A DNA stretch of 64,000 nucleotides from Byssochlamys sp. IMV 00236 (lineage: Eukaryota > Ascomycota > Eurotiomycetes > Eurotiales > Thermoascaceae), in NCBI GenBank assembly GCA_001931875.2, contig MSJH02000650.1:186001-250000 (forward strand), read 5' to 3'. Under the pieces are notes generated by a model that worked only from the letters and a program-made list of their open reading frames with translations, was not told the DNA's origin and did not search any database. The translations under genes and the position numbers were made by a program. Shown piece by piece: positions 14,029 through 27,981 of this stretch (position 1 is its first letter; each line of letters starts with the position of its first letter).

Positions 14029-17000
14029 TAGTGCTTACTTACAGCACCGGACATAACTAAGACCCGCGCGTTGGCGGGGTAGTGGTGTGTGCTCGATGAG
14101 AATGACCTTATTCTTCTATACTGAAGCGGCAAAAGAATTAAGCAAGGGCGCGCCATAGAATGACTCTTCTTATCCGCGGGTACGTACTATACTATAATAC
14201 TCCATTGACAAGTGTGTCATGAGTTTGGAGCAGATTAGCAACTGCTCTACTCTGTACTACCTAAGTTAACAGCGCCCGTGTTATGAACAAGGTGGCGCAT
14301 AATTATGATTATCTCGCTTCATGCATCTCATCTATCATAAGAGACTGGAACTTAAACCCGTCTATCACTTCTTGTATATCTGCTTACTCGGATGGCTGTA
14401 AGCAAGACTATTGACTTCTTCAGGCTGGTCACACCCCCTCCAACGATGAACTTCGAACCTGGTTGGACGCTCAGGCATAATCTGTATTCTGCAGGCGTTG
14501 CATTTCCCGACTTCCGCGAACGTAGCGCCCATAACATGTTAAATTATGGACGAATAGGATTTTTTTTTTTTTTTTGCTTTTTTCTTCTTCTGTTGTTCAA
14601 GTAAGGGAAGATTTCAGATTTGTGGCTGAGACGGGGTGGAAAGGCTGGAGTTTATGGCGTGGGCGCACGCACAGTAGTACAGTTATGTACTATGTATGTA
14701 CAGAGTAGGTTGACCTAGGGATGTGAGGGGTTTTCTCTCTCTTGATGATCTTTATTTTCCTTACGTTGTTTGTCTCTTCGCTTTGATTGCGACAGCAGCT
14801 GAAGAGAGGCTCTTTCTCTCTTTAGATGCTTCGGTAGAGTTGAACCTATTTTCGCTTTCGTCGTGGACTAGGTATGTTATAGCTAGAAAATCTATCAGCC
14901 AGAGAAGGCTGCCTTACAAGCGAAAAGGACCGCGTTCCCCTCCCTCGCCCCTCTATGAGACTTCTTCCATAGACTCCATACAGTTAAGTTCATAGCAGTA
15001 TTCTTCATCGTATTCCATCGCTTACTCTCCTCCCGATATTTTATCCTATGAACTCCTTATATGAGGAAAACGCTTCGGATAACTAACCAGTCACTAATAG
15101 TCAACTATGACAACCGCTGTCATGTTCGATTACCCCTCTTCCTATAACGGTGCAGTGCAGTGCAGTATGTAGTTAGTGTACCGTTGCAACAAACACACAG
15201 CCTTGACCGTTAGAAAAACTCAAAACGAAGAAGCATTTATGCGTGTATCTTGAAGCCAGGTAATAATTACGACTCGTATCCAGAGGATTAGGGCACAGTG
15301 TATGTATGGGATGGTAAGACAAGACGAGGAAGATAGTTTCCCGCGGGTTACAGATACAATTGACAGGTGTATGGGCTTGGTATCATACAAACGATGACAA
15401 GGCGATGGGGCAGGTGGAACTGCGATCAAGAGATGCCTAAGTAGAGTGGACCGGGACCCATCGTAGAGGACACTGTTACAAATGGCCACATAGAAAAAAG
15501 GATACGAGTAGAGCTCCATAATAATGGTGGTGGCCTTTTTGATTTCGTTGTATAAGCATAATGGGCTTTGTGCGGGGATGACATAACCCAATTAATGCTT
15601 CTCGCTTAGTTAGTTGTTTTGGGTAGGTTGAGGCTCTCTTGTTCTTTCCTTCTTTCTCTCACCTTGTTGGTGGGTCCGGGGCAGTCAGCTCCTGATTCTT
15701 CCGATCCGTTCGCTTCATTCGAACCTCTCAGAGCGCGCAGGCCACTATTTGGCTCCCGTTGACGCCCGATGCAACGTGGGGATGTGGCTGGTGTATGAAG
15801 GGGTTGTGCAGGGGGTTTCCAGAAAAGGGAATGATATGTGGAATCGCGACTTGTCACGGGCCGGTCCCTGGTGGATGGGACGTAGAGAAAGAGCGGAGAT
15901 CGCGAGGAAATGGTAATACGTCCAGTACAACAGCGATGTCAGCTCTTCTCACCGGTAAGTATTAGTATTGTAAATTTTGTGACAAGGAACTTGAAGAGGG
16001 TCACTCCATCGAATCCAGAGCGAAATGAGCTCAAAATCCTATACAAGGCCCGTGGTTGGGCTGTAAGACCGAGCGATCGAAAATCGATGGACCATGTCTC
16101 GGTCGCTACATATGAGTGGCTGTGCCGGTGAAAAAAATGCGGAGTGCAAGGGATGCTTGGTAAGCCTGGCGGCATAGCCAAAAACACCAAGTGCCGGAGA
16201 GGTTATGTGAGGAGTTCTGCGTCCAAATCCCTTCGATATTGATACTGTTATGAGCTGTAGATTCAGGGTGACTGGGATGGCCAGAGTATCTTCAATGTTC
16301 TTGATAGAGAAATCCGCAAAAGTTCTCGAATGTGAGGTGCGACTGTAGCGATCGTTGCTGAATCGGGTAGTCTAACGCGGTTATGGACGTACTCTAGCTA
16401 ACCCCGGTAATAATTTCGAACTGTGGCCACCATAGGCAGAGACTTCACAAGGTCACAGTAATACAGTTCACGGCGAATCGAACACGCTGGGTATTCCCAG
16501 CCACATGGTGAGGAGCCATAAAAACCGGTATTTCGCTTCTGAGCGACTGGATCAGTCTCCTTGCGTTTCCCGTTAGCGATATTCCATATACACGGCTGCC
16601 CGATGACTGGTCGGTGATCGGGTTGGTCCAGATGTTGTGTGTGGGATGCCGAACCGAACAGGCCGTGTCGGGGTCGGGAGTGGAGAGCCGAAATTAAATT
16701 CCTGCCCGGTGATTCGCTGTGGCCTGCAGAGATGCGCAGGACGGGGGACCTTTCCGCTTTAGTTCTAGAAGACATTTAGAACCCAGACCACTTCCCTGTC
16801 CTCATCTCGAGGTCCGTGGGTTCCAACAATAGCTGTCCACGGCCAGGGACATTGTCCTCTCAGCCAATAAGCTCATTCGTGGATCCAGATTGGGATAAAT
16901 TCCCTCGCTAATTTTCCGGCAAGAAAGAAAAGCGCTGTGTGCCTTGAGGAAAAAACTGCTTCCGAACGGCTGTCGACACGGCCGGAAAAACCAGATCACC

Positions 17001-20000
17001 GTAACTCCTTTAATTTCGAGAAGCTGGGCTGAGTGAGGGGGATCAAATCGGACGGGTTGATTGGGCCGCAACGGCATAAAATGTGAGCCCTTCAGTGGCT
17101 AATAATTAAAAAGAGCAAGAGTAGTAAGCCACTACCTTTTACCGGCGGCGAAGATCTTGCGACACGTGCAGTGTGGTGTCCAATAATAACCGCTGGGCCG
17201 TTTTGGAGATGGGGTGCTCTGGAGTCTGTATAAGGATCCGCCCCTCAGCCCGCCCGTTTCTCCTCAGTCGGAGATGCGGAGCTAATCAAACCAACCCCCC
17301 TTGACAGTTGAACCGAAGCACTGGACACGCCATTCATTGCTCCATTATTAGTCGGATTGTCGTTTCGACTGTGAAAATCTGAGCGTAAGGCAGAATGAGA
17401 CGGGTTAGCTAGGTGGGTTGGCTGCCTGACGTCATGGCATCGTTCCCAGGCACGCCAATGGGAAGCTGGCAAGCTGTGACCACTCCCAGGCCCTTCTCGA
17501 GATCGTCTCGATTTCGGGAACCGCAGGGATCGTGCCGGATGCTTTTATGTGGATCTTTAGTAACGGCATTGAAATGGAATTTCTCATTTGCCATCCCGGA
17601 ATCCATTGCAGATATCGCAAACAAGATTGGTTTGTAGCGATGGATCTTCGGGCGATGAGCATGCTTGCTGCATGTGAGGGCGGTACGATCCCTGCGAGCT
17701 GCGGCCTGTGGTGGTGTTCTCGAAGACAGGGCCTGCGTTCTAGATGCGCCGCGGTCGCATCTCATATCACGTGATGAATGAGATGGGTGCAGGGAATACA
17801 TCCAACACAGGCTCATGGCAAAGTAAGACGATGATAATAATAGTCTCCCGATGGGAAGCTCCTTGTCGTGTTGAGCAAAACCCGCGGTTCAATGCCCACA
17901 AACCCTTGGATAAATGTGTAAAGTATGTTCAAAGGCCGCGTCTTACCCTGGATGCGTACCGGTCTCGATTGCAATGCCCGCCTGTCTGCCTTGCGCAAAC
18001 AGCCCAACCGTGGCTCTCTATAGAGCAGAGACGACAAACGAATTCTGGTTGGGAGTGTCTACGAGTATGGTACGAGTACAAAAAAGCATGGGTTTTCTGC
18101 TTAGCTTTCTTGGAAGATGATGTCCCGACTCGGGAAAGTCCATGTGTATTGTAACTTTTGTCACGCCTAGTCAAGCTGCTGGCCGTTACACGTGGACCGT
18201 ATCGTAACAAAACGGTTCTCTCACCGCTTCCCCAAAGGATGTGGAGGACAGTCCTCCGGAGTATATTATTATGGGAGCGGGGTCTTTTTATGGCTCTCTA
18301 CTCGGTACTTGACCGTTTGCTTTGAAGGCTTTAGGCAGCTGGCAACTTCAAGTCGAAAAAACACGCATGAATGCTCAATCCTGGGTGATGGAGGGGTTGT
18401 GTTGTCTTTCTATTCGGGCTTAAGCGCCGTGTTGACACCGGATCTGGTAAGGATGAATGGCGTTGCCCGCAAACGTAGAGTTGGTTCTGTAATATTCTCA
18501 AACAGAAGCAAGAAGTAGCGAACAAAATGCGAAGCCACTTCCAATCATTGCATCGCGCATCGCCGGGAGAGATGTTTCCGTGGCTTAGATAGATTATGGT
18601 AGGTTATTTGTCTTGAGACTCAAGAGCCGCGTGACTCGCAGAATTTGTTTCCCTAAAAAAACAGCCACAACGAATCTATGAGCCGACCTATTACACGCGC
18701 CATATCTGGTCTGGAGGGAAATAAACGATTGAATTGTCGTGCGATCTCTCCCACCAGTGGCTGCTTCAAAGTTCTTTTTCATTTTGCCGGCGCATTTGAC
18801 ACCGAAATAGCTTCGTTTCATCTTCCCCGACCGCAAGTGACCGTGACGTGACGAGATCGTCCCGTGCGTGGAACCTGCAGGCGCTTAAGTCGCAAGATAT
18901 CCCAGAGTAGGAAATGGAACGGTTGAAATAACAATGGCGGTGTCGTTGCTGTGTTTCCGCAATCCCATCGACGTGTTCTCGGTCAACTACCCGATGGACA
19001 ATCCTCCTCCTTGAAGCCTTTGCGGTGGTGTGAGAGTTTTGCTGCTTTGTGTGGACCGGGGTTGCATCCCAATGGCGCACGATGGCGCGCCACGAGGGGG
19101 AGCCCTATGCGGGCGATTTGCTCGAGCTTTAGTGGGCCCCGATGGTTCTCGTCGGCAGAGGGACAAAAGACAAACTCGCGATGGGTTCACAGACGAAGCT
19201 ATAGTGAATCTTGCAGATGTACCAATGCCGGCAGTCGTAAGAGTAATGCGACCTTGACATGTTACTTGCTAGGCTCGGAAGATCAGCGAGACCATTTCTG
19301 AGGCATCTGTATGTCGACAGGTATGGTAAGCATCTATCTGTAACTATACTTATAGAGTACCTTTCTCCAGCAGACGGGTATGTATGTATGGCCCATGACA
19401 AGGAACGACGCCATACATACAGCGATACTTCGTCGGCCCGTGTACTCCCGTATCACCGGCCATAGCGGCTCTTCGCGAGGGATGGTTGTTTTGCTTTCGT
19501 CTGAGCGGACGGAGCTCCCGGAGCGGTGAGAATGCAATGTAGATGCTCTGATACGTCATGTTTGAAGCTCTTTTTACTTCTGGTATGCGCATTTGTGGTT
19601 GATAAGGCATGACAGCAGTGCACGCAATCATGATATGGCATGTCTTGCCATAATAACAATGCCATTACGATAGAGATGTGGCTGTTCTTGCTGTAAGTTA
19701 CGCCTTGCTTAGAGACATACAACAATAGGCGGAGGAAGTGCCCGCGGCGGCCCTTTCCATCCATTGATTATCACGCAACACCACCGCCATGGAAGAACAG
19801 TCGCTGTTATTGATAGCGCACTTTGCCCTCGAGCTGACAGGAGTGTTACTATAGATAATATGACTCGACGGCTGCAATATGCCTAAAGACCAATATTTCA
19901 TTTCTCCCCATGAGCCACGATGCCTGCACAATAATCATGGCTCATGCCATTGTCACATTTGACGTGTCAAATTCTAACCCGGCTTGTAAGTAGTCTATCT

Positions 20001-21236
20001 GAGTTCTACGGCGGCAATCACGGTTGTCAAGGTGCCCCCTTTTGGCATCTTGCATCCTCCGGTGCTCTTTGGCTGTTTTTCAAAGAGCGTTAAAAATAAA
20101 CTATCATACTATAGACTAGACCCGTAACCAAGCGCCATACCAGTCGATGAGGTCATCAGAAATCTGTACTCTAACTATAGTGTGGAAATGGCTGTTTTTA
20201 TAGAACGTACATACATACAAGTCATCTTTTGAGAAGAGCACAGCAGATGGTTGTATGCGAGTATGCCGCACCGGGTCGCTATCCAGGAAGTACGGTGTCC
20301 AACGGCGCCAGTATGATCTCGAGCTATGACACCCAACGCTGTACTTACGGCTCAACCACTGAAACCACAGCGATCTAGATCTTTTTGTGTGGATGAGCAA
20401 TGATGAGTCAAAGCTCGTACCTTTTTGTCAATTCGAGTCAGAATAACTACAGGGTTGAATGACAAAGCGGCCATACTGTGTGATGCGTACGACCGCATGT
20501 TTGCCTTGCTGGTCCATTGGAAAAGCCACTGCTGCATGGCTGGAGTTGGTGGTGAGGAAGCGCTGCTTGTCGACATATCAAGAGCTTGCTTCGGCCTCAT
20601 TTTGTTGCGCCCTCAACGGTTTGTCACCTCACGTGGCGCCACCATCTTGACCGCCCGCAGTCCAACTCTCAGCAGACGCCCGTCAGAAGGATCGAAAGTA
20701 GTGGACGAGAATCCATCGCGCCTATTGTATTGAACAGATCCTTTCCACGCGACTGTCCACATCACATCCCACGAGAGGTGTTTCTTCCGTTATCGATCAC
20801 TTATTCGCCCGCTCGAGATCTGTTTCTGTGATTCCCGTTGCATTTGAAGGTCACCAGATCCTGATCCCGGGTTGGAACTGCTTTGTTGGCATTTGGGCGG
20901 CTTTCCCGGGTCACTGGAATAACATTTTTGGGCTTTCCCCTGTTTATTTGCGTTGGTACGTCAGATCTCTGGACATCGCCCGCCCGATCTACTCGTCCAC
21001 TATCTGCGGGCGCTAGATTTGGAGTGACGATGTCCACTCGTGCCCACTGCAAGACATCGAGCTGAGGACAGCTTTCGCCCTCCGTTTTTTTCCTGGGGTC
21101 TTGATCGACGTTGCAGTTGCTATCTTTACGCATTCATCGTTACCAGTTCTGGCTGGAGCTGAACCTATCACTGACGGGGTTCGTAGTGTTGTACATGTAC
21201 TTCGCCCGGGTGGCGCTGCAGCTCGAGGCTTCATAG

Positions 21237-24200
21237 ATGGAATCCAGGTCACTTGACGGGGCGGCGCGACCCCAATCTGACGGTGAGATCCTTTTTCATC
21301 CTTTTGGATGTTGTTGTCTTTGTCATCTTGCTGCGTTCTCTATCTATCTTCCCCTGACGGTCAAACGATGTCGTCCTGTACACCCGCGTTCCAGCCCCGT
21401 GTCCAGACTGATTAGCCATGCGCCCATACCCTCCATCCTTATCCTTGTGCCCCAGTCATTGTTACCATTCCTTCCCTAGCTACTGCTGCCACAACATCGC
21501 AACATCGGTTCCGGCACTGATCGTCAGACGAGGCCCTGTTGCTCACTGCCTTGCCCCGATGCTGAGATGACTAGTCCCTGACTTCTGACATTCGCGGCCC
21601 GCAACCTTTTTGGTCACACGCTCACCATATCTTTATTTTGACATAGTCCAACCACCTTCAGCAGCTGCTGAGTTGGCAAGCGCTCAGCCTCAGGATACCG
21701 CTGCTGCACAACAGCAACGGGCAACCTATGGACGGCCGGCTCGTAAACAAGCGAGATGCCGGTTCTTCGGTACCAAGAGAGGTAGGTATCACTTTGGCCT
21801 CACATCAGCCTCGTTGTCTCTGTCTCCAATGTTACCCGTATGTCATTGTTGCTTCTGCAGGACTGTAATCCTGTTACGCCGTCTTGCTCAATACCACATG
21901 GCCGTAACGGTCTGACGGACGGGACTGTCTAAGTTTCATACCGAGGATGGCGTAACTATCCGATTCTATTATTCTATCATCGCAGCTATACGCCCTTTTC
22001 ATGTGACTATTCAGATTTTGTGACGTTGAGCTGACATCTGTCAAGGCTGCCGGGCCGGTGATGCATGTCCCTATCTTCATGAAGGCCCCGGTTCTGCCCG
22101 GAAAGATCGGCCTCTCGAGGGCTCTACGGCCCCCGGTGGACAAGAGGAGGTGAATCAAGCATCGCAGCTTGCTGCATCTTCCGAGAAGGGAACTGCAATT
22201 GAAAATCGTACCAAGGCAGATTCATCAGCAGTTACGTTGCCAGAGCGTTCTGGCATACCCCGTTCCAAGGCTGTCCAGAAGCCAGTGTCAAAAGCAGAAA
22301 GAGAAAACCCTAGGGAGTTCCAGATCAACCAACTGAGACGCAGGTTTCGTCCAAAGGAACAAAATGATAGTTCTGGCACCTCTCTAGCCTTCGGAATGGC
22401 TCCTTCAGATCCCGATTTTCCCTTTGACATGGCAGAGCTGCAGTGTATTCTGCGCGTGCCGCTGTCATACCCCTCCAGCGGAAGGCCTACTCTGAAAGTT
22501 ACAAATCCCGAGATGGACAGGGGGTTCCAGATCAATGTTGAGAAGGGGTTTGACGACCTAGTCGAGACATCTCTCACAAAGAACAACCAAGGAACTCTTC
22601 CGGGTTGGATGAACGCTCTTGATAGACAATTGGAACGCCTGCTTACTACTGAACGAGCACAAACCATTAAGATCATACCGAATATCGGTAATAGAGAAAA
22701 GCCAAAATCTGCTGAAGTCACTGGCAACATCCCACAGAGGTCATCTAGACCGGTGGAGAGGACTTCCCGTGTGGAAGAAAGGCCAACTGCTTCGCAATCT
22801 GCTATCAAAATTAGCAGAACGTATACAGCCGAAGAGAAGGCCGAAGCAGAGAAGAAGCGAAATGATGAGACGCGGCAGCTTGAGGCTCGTCTTCGCAGGC
22901 TCCCACTCTTTCGCAAGTCCTCTGACGGGCTATCGTTCACTATTCCCGCGCAGCCTAGCAAACCTAACCTGCTCCCTTTACCACTGCGATCCATCAAAAC
23001 CATTCAACTCATTGTTCCTCAGTTATATCCTCTGGATCAAAGCCGCATCGAAGTACAGGGGACTGAAGGAACAGACGCCCAGTCACTCGAAACTGGGTTT
23101 CGAAAATGGGTCCAAGAAAATCCTCATCTAAACCTAATGTCGCAAGTCAACTATCTTGTGCATAATATGCATGTTCTATTCAACAAAGCCGCGGAAGAGA
23201 CGTCGAAATCCACCTCTCAATCTGTCCCTATGGCTTCTAATCCAATTCCGTCGTCATTACCGGAGCCTTCGCCTACGGAACAGGTCCCTATAAAAGAACT
23301 TGAAGGCCGTTCTCACGTCAAGATTATCCCGCGACCTCCAGAATGGTCACTGCCAGACGCAGGCTCATCCTCCGGTAGTGACACTTCGACCGACTGTGAT
23401 TCTGAGGATGCCTCGGCGACAGATGATGAGGAGGAAGGAGGAGCTTCTGTTCCGGAGGCTCCTGCGACGTCTACGAGTCGTGGAGTGGCTTTGTCTTTGC
23501 CCTTCCTTGAGTTATACGGAATTGAAATATTGGAACTCAAGAACCTGAATATTACCGTGAAGTGCGAACGTTGCAAGGATACTATGGACGTGAAAAATGT
23601 GCGCGCGGCCAATGATCCTAGCGGTGCTTCTTCGGCGCGAGCCGAATCCTGCAAAAAGTGCTCTAATTATATGACAGTCGGTGAGAAACTCAAAAGACAT
23701 GCACAGTTTGTCGTGAAGGCGAAAAGGACCTTATGTACTGATGCTAAAATCCTATTTTTTCCAGGCTTCCGTCGAGAATTGATGCATGGTAGTTCAAATC
23801 GAGCTGGATATCTAGACCTAGAAGGATGTACTGTTGTGGACCTTCTTCCCAGGTAACTTCCGTGATTGATCTTGTCATAAATGATGCAGCTGTTATTTTA
23901 CGGAGCATGGCTACAGAAGACCTGTGCTGACCATGCTGACCAGTAATTTTCTGCCAACCTGCTCCGAATGCTCTACCACCTTCCCGGGACCGGGCCCTGT
24001 GGCCGTTCGTGGAGAGAGTGCGATGGCCACATGTCGTGAATGCCATAGGAAAATGGGTGAGTGACTATACCTTTGCTGCACATGATGATGATGATGATGA
24101 ATATGTGAATGAAACTACGAGTCGGCTTGTCTCTCATCATCAGCCGAGAATGGGGGCCAAAACAAGGATCAAAGAATTGCTAAATTACAATATGAACGCC

Positions 24201-25380
24201 TCGATGGAAAAACATTTTGGAGAAACAATGTAGAGATATTTCGCTAACACTTAATCGTTATCCACAGTCTTCAAAATCCCCGAGGTCAAATTCCTTGTGG
24301 TGGGCACTGCTGCAGGTAAGAGCCAGTCTTTCCGACCCCTTGCACTCAACACACATCCCCTCCTTAAGGCCTACCCATCGCGTGATGAAGATGATTCGGC
24401 GGGGTCGAAATCTTTCTCCAGGGTCCGGTCTTCATTACCCCAGAATCCGCTAAGTTTCCCTACGCGGGTTACTGCTCTCAATTGATGACAGGGAATAACG
24501 CTGACTCTGTCCAGTGACAACCCGACATGCACTGCCGCGGAAGAAGGTCCGTATTACTGCGATCTCCCTATGTGCTTTCGTCCGTACCTGCCGAGACTAG
24601 TACTAATGCCGTTGTCTTCTTCTAGCGCAAGGAAGTTTTAGGGATAACCGCCGGTCAAGAACTCCCTCGCCGTGGTCGCTGCGACCACTACGCAAAGAGC
24701 TACCGTTGGTTCAGGTATGTTACCTCATTTGGTGGAGTTCTGGCGATCGACAATTATTCAGGGTGGCTTTACGGCTATGAAGAAGGGTCGACTGCCGTGC
24801 ACATTTGCACCGCGATGATGATGGCTCCCCGGCTAACTTTACGGACAACAGATTCAGCTGTTGTGCCAAAGTCTTTCCGTGCGACAAGTAAGTTGTAGAC
24901 ATACCATCCTGATGATACTTTATGCGCGCCCCACGTTCCAAAGCCACCTTGAGTGAAAATAATATTGACGGTCGTCCAGATGTCACGATGCAGCGGAGGA
25001 CCATCCAAATGAACATGCCAATCGCATGATATGGTAAGTTGCATATAGTCATGCCCAATATACACTTACGTCTCTGAACCCGCTAACCCGATGTTCTTTT
25101 TCACAGTGGGTTTTGCTCCCGGGAGCAGATATATCGTCCAGAGGACTGTGGGATATGCCATTCCGTCCTCGTAGGTAAGGCAGGTAGCGGATTCTGGGAA
25201 GGTGGTAAGGGTACTAGAGACAGGGTTCGGATGAGTCGTAAAGGTTCGTATTATACCTTTTCATTAATTATACAAGGCAGGCCCCAAACGAAAAAACATG
25301 AGTGATAGCTAACCTGTTATCTAGATCCAAGGAAATACAAGCGCCGCGGGGGAACTGCAAATTCAACAAAGAAAAAGTGA
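21237..25380 (+). CDS. CCCH and CHY zinc-finger protein with RWD-like segments
   Basis: Eleven exons encode 850 residues: 21237-21282, 21647-21781, 22046-23852, 23944-24056, 24268-24315, 24515-24546, 24626-24714, 24852-24887, 24980-25033, 25107-25243, 25325-25380. Phases match at every junction. Exons 2 and 3 join to make a CCCH finger (C53-x8-C62-x5-C68-x3-H72). Two segments, about 186-280 and 345-440, contain LRVPLSYPSSGRPTLKV and IQLIVPQLYPLDQSRIEV, which resemble RWD domains. An acidic stretch, two CxxC pairs and a C-terminal CHY finger (C746-D-H748-Y749, then repeated CxxC/CxxCH pairs to about residue 820) follow, with a Lys/Arg-rich tail. CHY fingers occur in RING-type ubiquitin ligases (RCHY1) and in Hot13; RWD domains bind E2 enzymes or partner proteins. 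A ubiquitin- or RNA-linked role is inference. The 264-bp intron 2 could hide an alternative exon, and the start at 21237 rests on phase and a good donor only. Confidence 0.8.
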
Positions 25381-25887
25381 TGGTACCGTGTGCATATAAA
25401 CGAAAAAAAGCATAAGTGTGCATCAACAAGGTTTACGTACTGGCATAGTGTATGATAGATAGAAAAGCATTATGAGATGAAAGGATGACATGCCTATACA
25501 TCTATAGGTACAACTATCGGATCTCGACTATCTCGAGTAGATTTACTAGAAAACTAGATGGCAATTTCAAATCAACATGATTTTCTTCCTCGACCATCAT
25601 CTTTATCATAAAAGATAGACCGTAGGATATCATGTCTTGCTAGAGAATATGAAAGCAGTTCGGTGTGCTCTCACAACTGAGGCCGTCTGTATATATACAA
25701 GTAGGAAATTATTCTTATGCTTCCCGAAGAAGGCGTGATAAATCATAATATTAATGCCATCAACAGTACTCGTTCATCATGGCCAGAATATATATATGTG
25801 AAATACAACGCTGAACTGCGACACCCAGAGCAACCGAAATGCGGTAACGAGGCAACTTGAATCCGGAATCAGCGAGCAGTTTTGACC
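25381..25887. other. Convergent intergenic region
   Basis: This holds the 3' ends of the CHY finger gene (from the left) and hpdA (from the right). It is AT-rich with short TA runs. I see no gene in it, only probable 3' UTRs. Confidence 0.6.
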
Positions 25888-27278
<1,391 letters not shown>

Positions 27279-27981
27279 AATTGAGTGTCAAAAGTATATG
27301 TTTAGTTTGTATAGAATTTCGATCTAGACTAAACCGTCGAACAGTTGATCACCGATGTCTGCAAGGCCACTTCTCAACAAGAGACGATAACTCAGGTTTT
27401 TAAACATCCTCCATTTCAATATCGAAAATGATTACATTACGCACTCTGCGGTTGGAACAGGGAATTATCATCTCATCGTACTGGTAAACCTCTCAGCACA
27501 GCGTATAGCGAAATTATCCGCCCATCTAGATAGCGGCAAGCGTCGGAGGCGGCTTTTCGCGGATATTTCCTAGCCTGCTGATATTCTGAACGAAGGGGGA
27601 AGATCCATAGGTCCTAGATTGGCTCTCTTGTTCACTTTTTGGGATTCTTCGGTTGTCGACGGATATTTTGCATAGCGGAAGGCCAGCCCCGGATTCCGCT
27701 GTTGTCCGCGGTCAGATTTCCGCCTTATTCCGCGTTCCCCGCACTTCTTCCCCGGATCGTCTGGGGTGAGGTCGTTGGGAGTGACAGAGGGAGTGATGGA
27801 GACGGCTTGATTTAGAGATAATGGTCTTTCTCGACTTCTTTGCTAGGGTAGTTGGTATACCAGAAGGGAGAGTTTTGGTCAACGCCTTTCGTTATAAGGA
27901 TATATGTTTTGAGAAGCGAGCAGCTGTCAACAAGCGCTGAACTATACAATCCCAAACAGTCTAAAACAGGAAACAGACAAC
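27279..27981. promoter_or_regulatory. Divergent promoter, hpdA/hmgA
   Basis: This 703-bp region drives two consecutive pathway enzymes. Four GCGGAA/TTCCGC elements lie within 60 bp: 27675-27680, 27694-27699, 27718-27723 and 27728-27733. The first two extend to an inverted repeat, AGCGGAA (27674-27680) and TTCCGCT (27694-27700), separated by 13 bp. A TATAAG-like element about 90 bp before the hmgA ATG (around 27893) may place the start of transcription. The same hexamer occurs in the other two promoter regions of the cluster, so it is a candidate binding site for the pathway regulator (HmgR in A. fumigatus). No experiment is implied. Confidence 0.5.

Larger units (their letters stand above)
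9517..21236. other. 11.7-kb stretch without a recognisable gene
   Basis: No frame on either strand shows family resemblance or a sensible multi-exon structure. The longest candidates (17409-17816 minus, 136 codons; 16398-16775 minus, 126 codons) overlap other frames of similar length, as chance frames do. The start (9517 to about 9700) is probably the 3' UTR of the preceding gene, and the last few hundred bases are the promoter of the next. Landmarks are CCTAGG palindromes (10762, 10821, 11340, 14019, 14714), an ATCA tandem repeat at about 11681-11697, poly-T runs at about 13619-13632 and 14561-14575, and GCAGT units near 15152. It may contain long non-coding RNA or extended regulatory DNA. 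Confidence 0.55.

Noticed and set aside
16398..17077. Minus-strand frames of 125 and 91 codons in the gene desert
   Set aside because: No recognisable motif, no splice continuity, no codon pattern distinguishing them from neighbours.
22155..23003. 282-codon minus-strand frame opposite the CHY gene
   Set aside because: Shadow of exon 3; the sense strand has zinc-finger continuity and correct splice phases.
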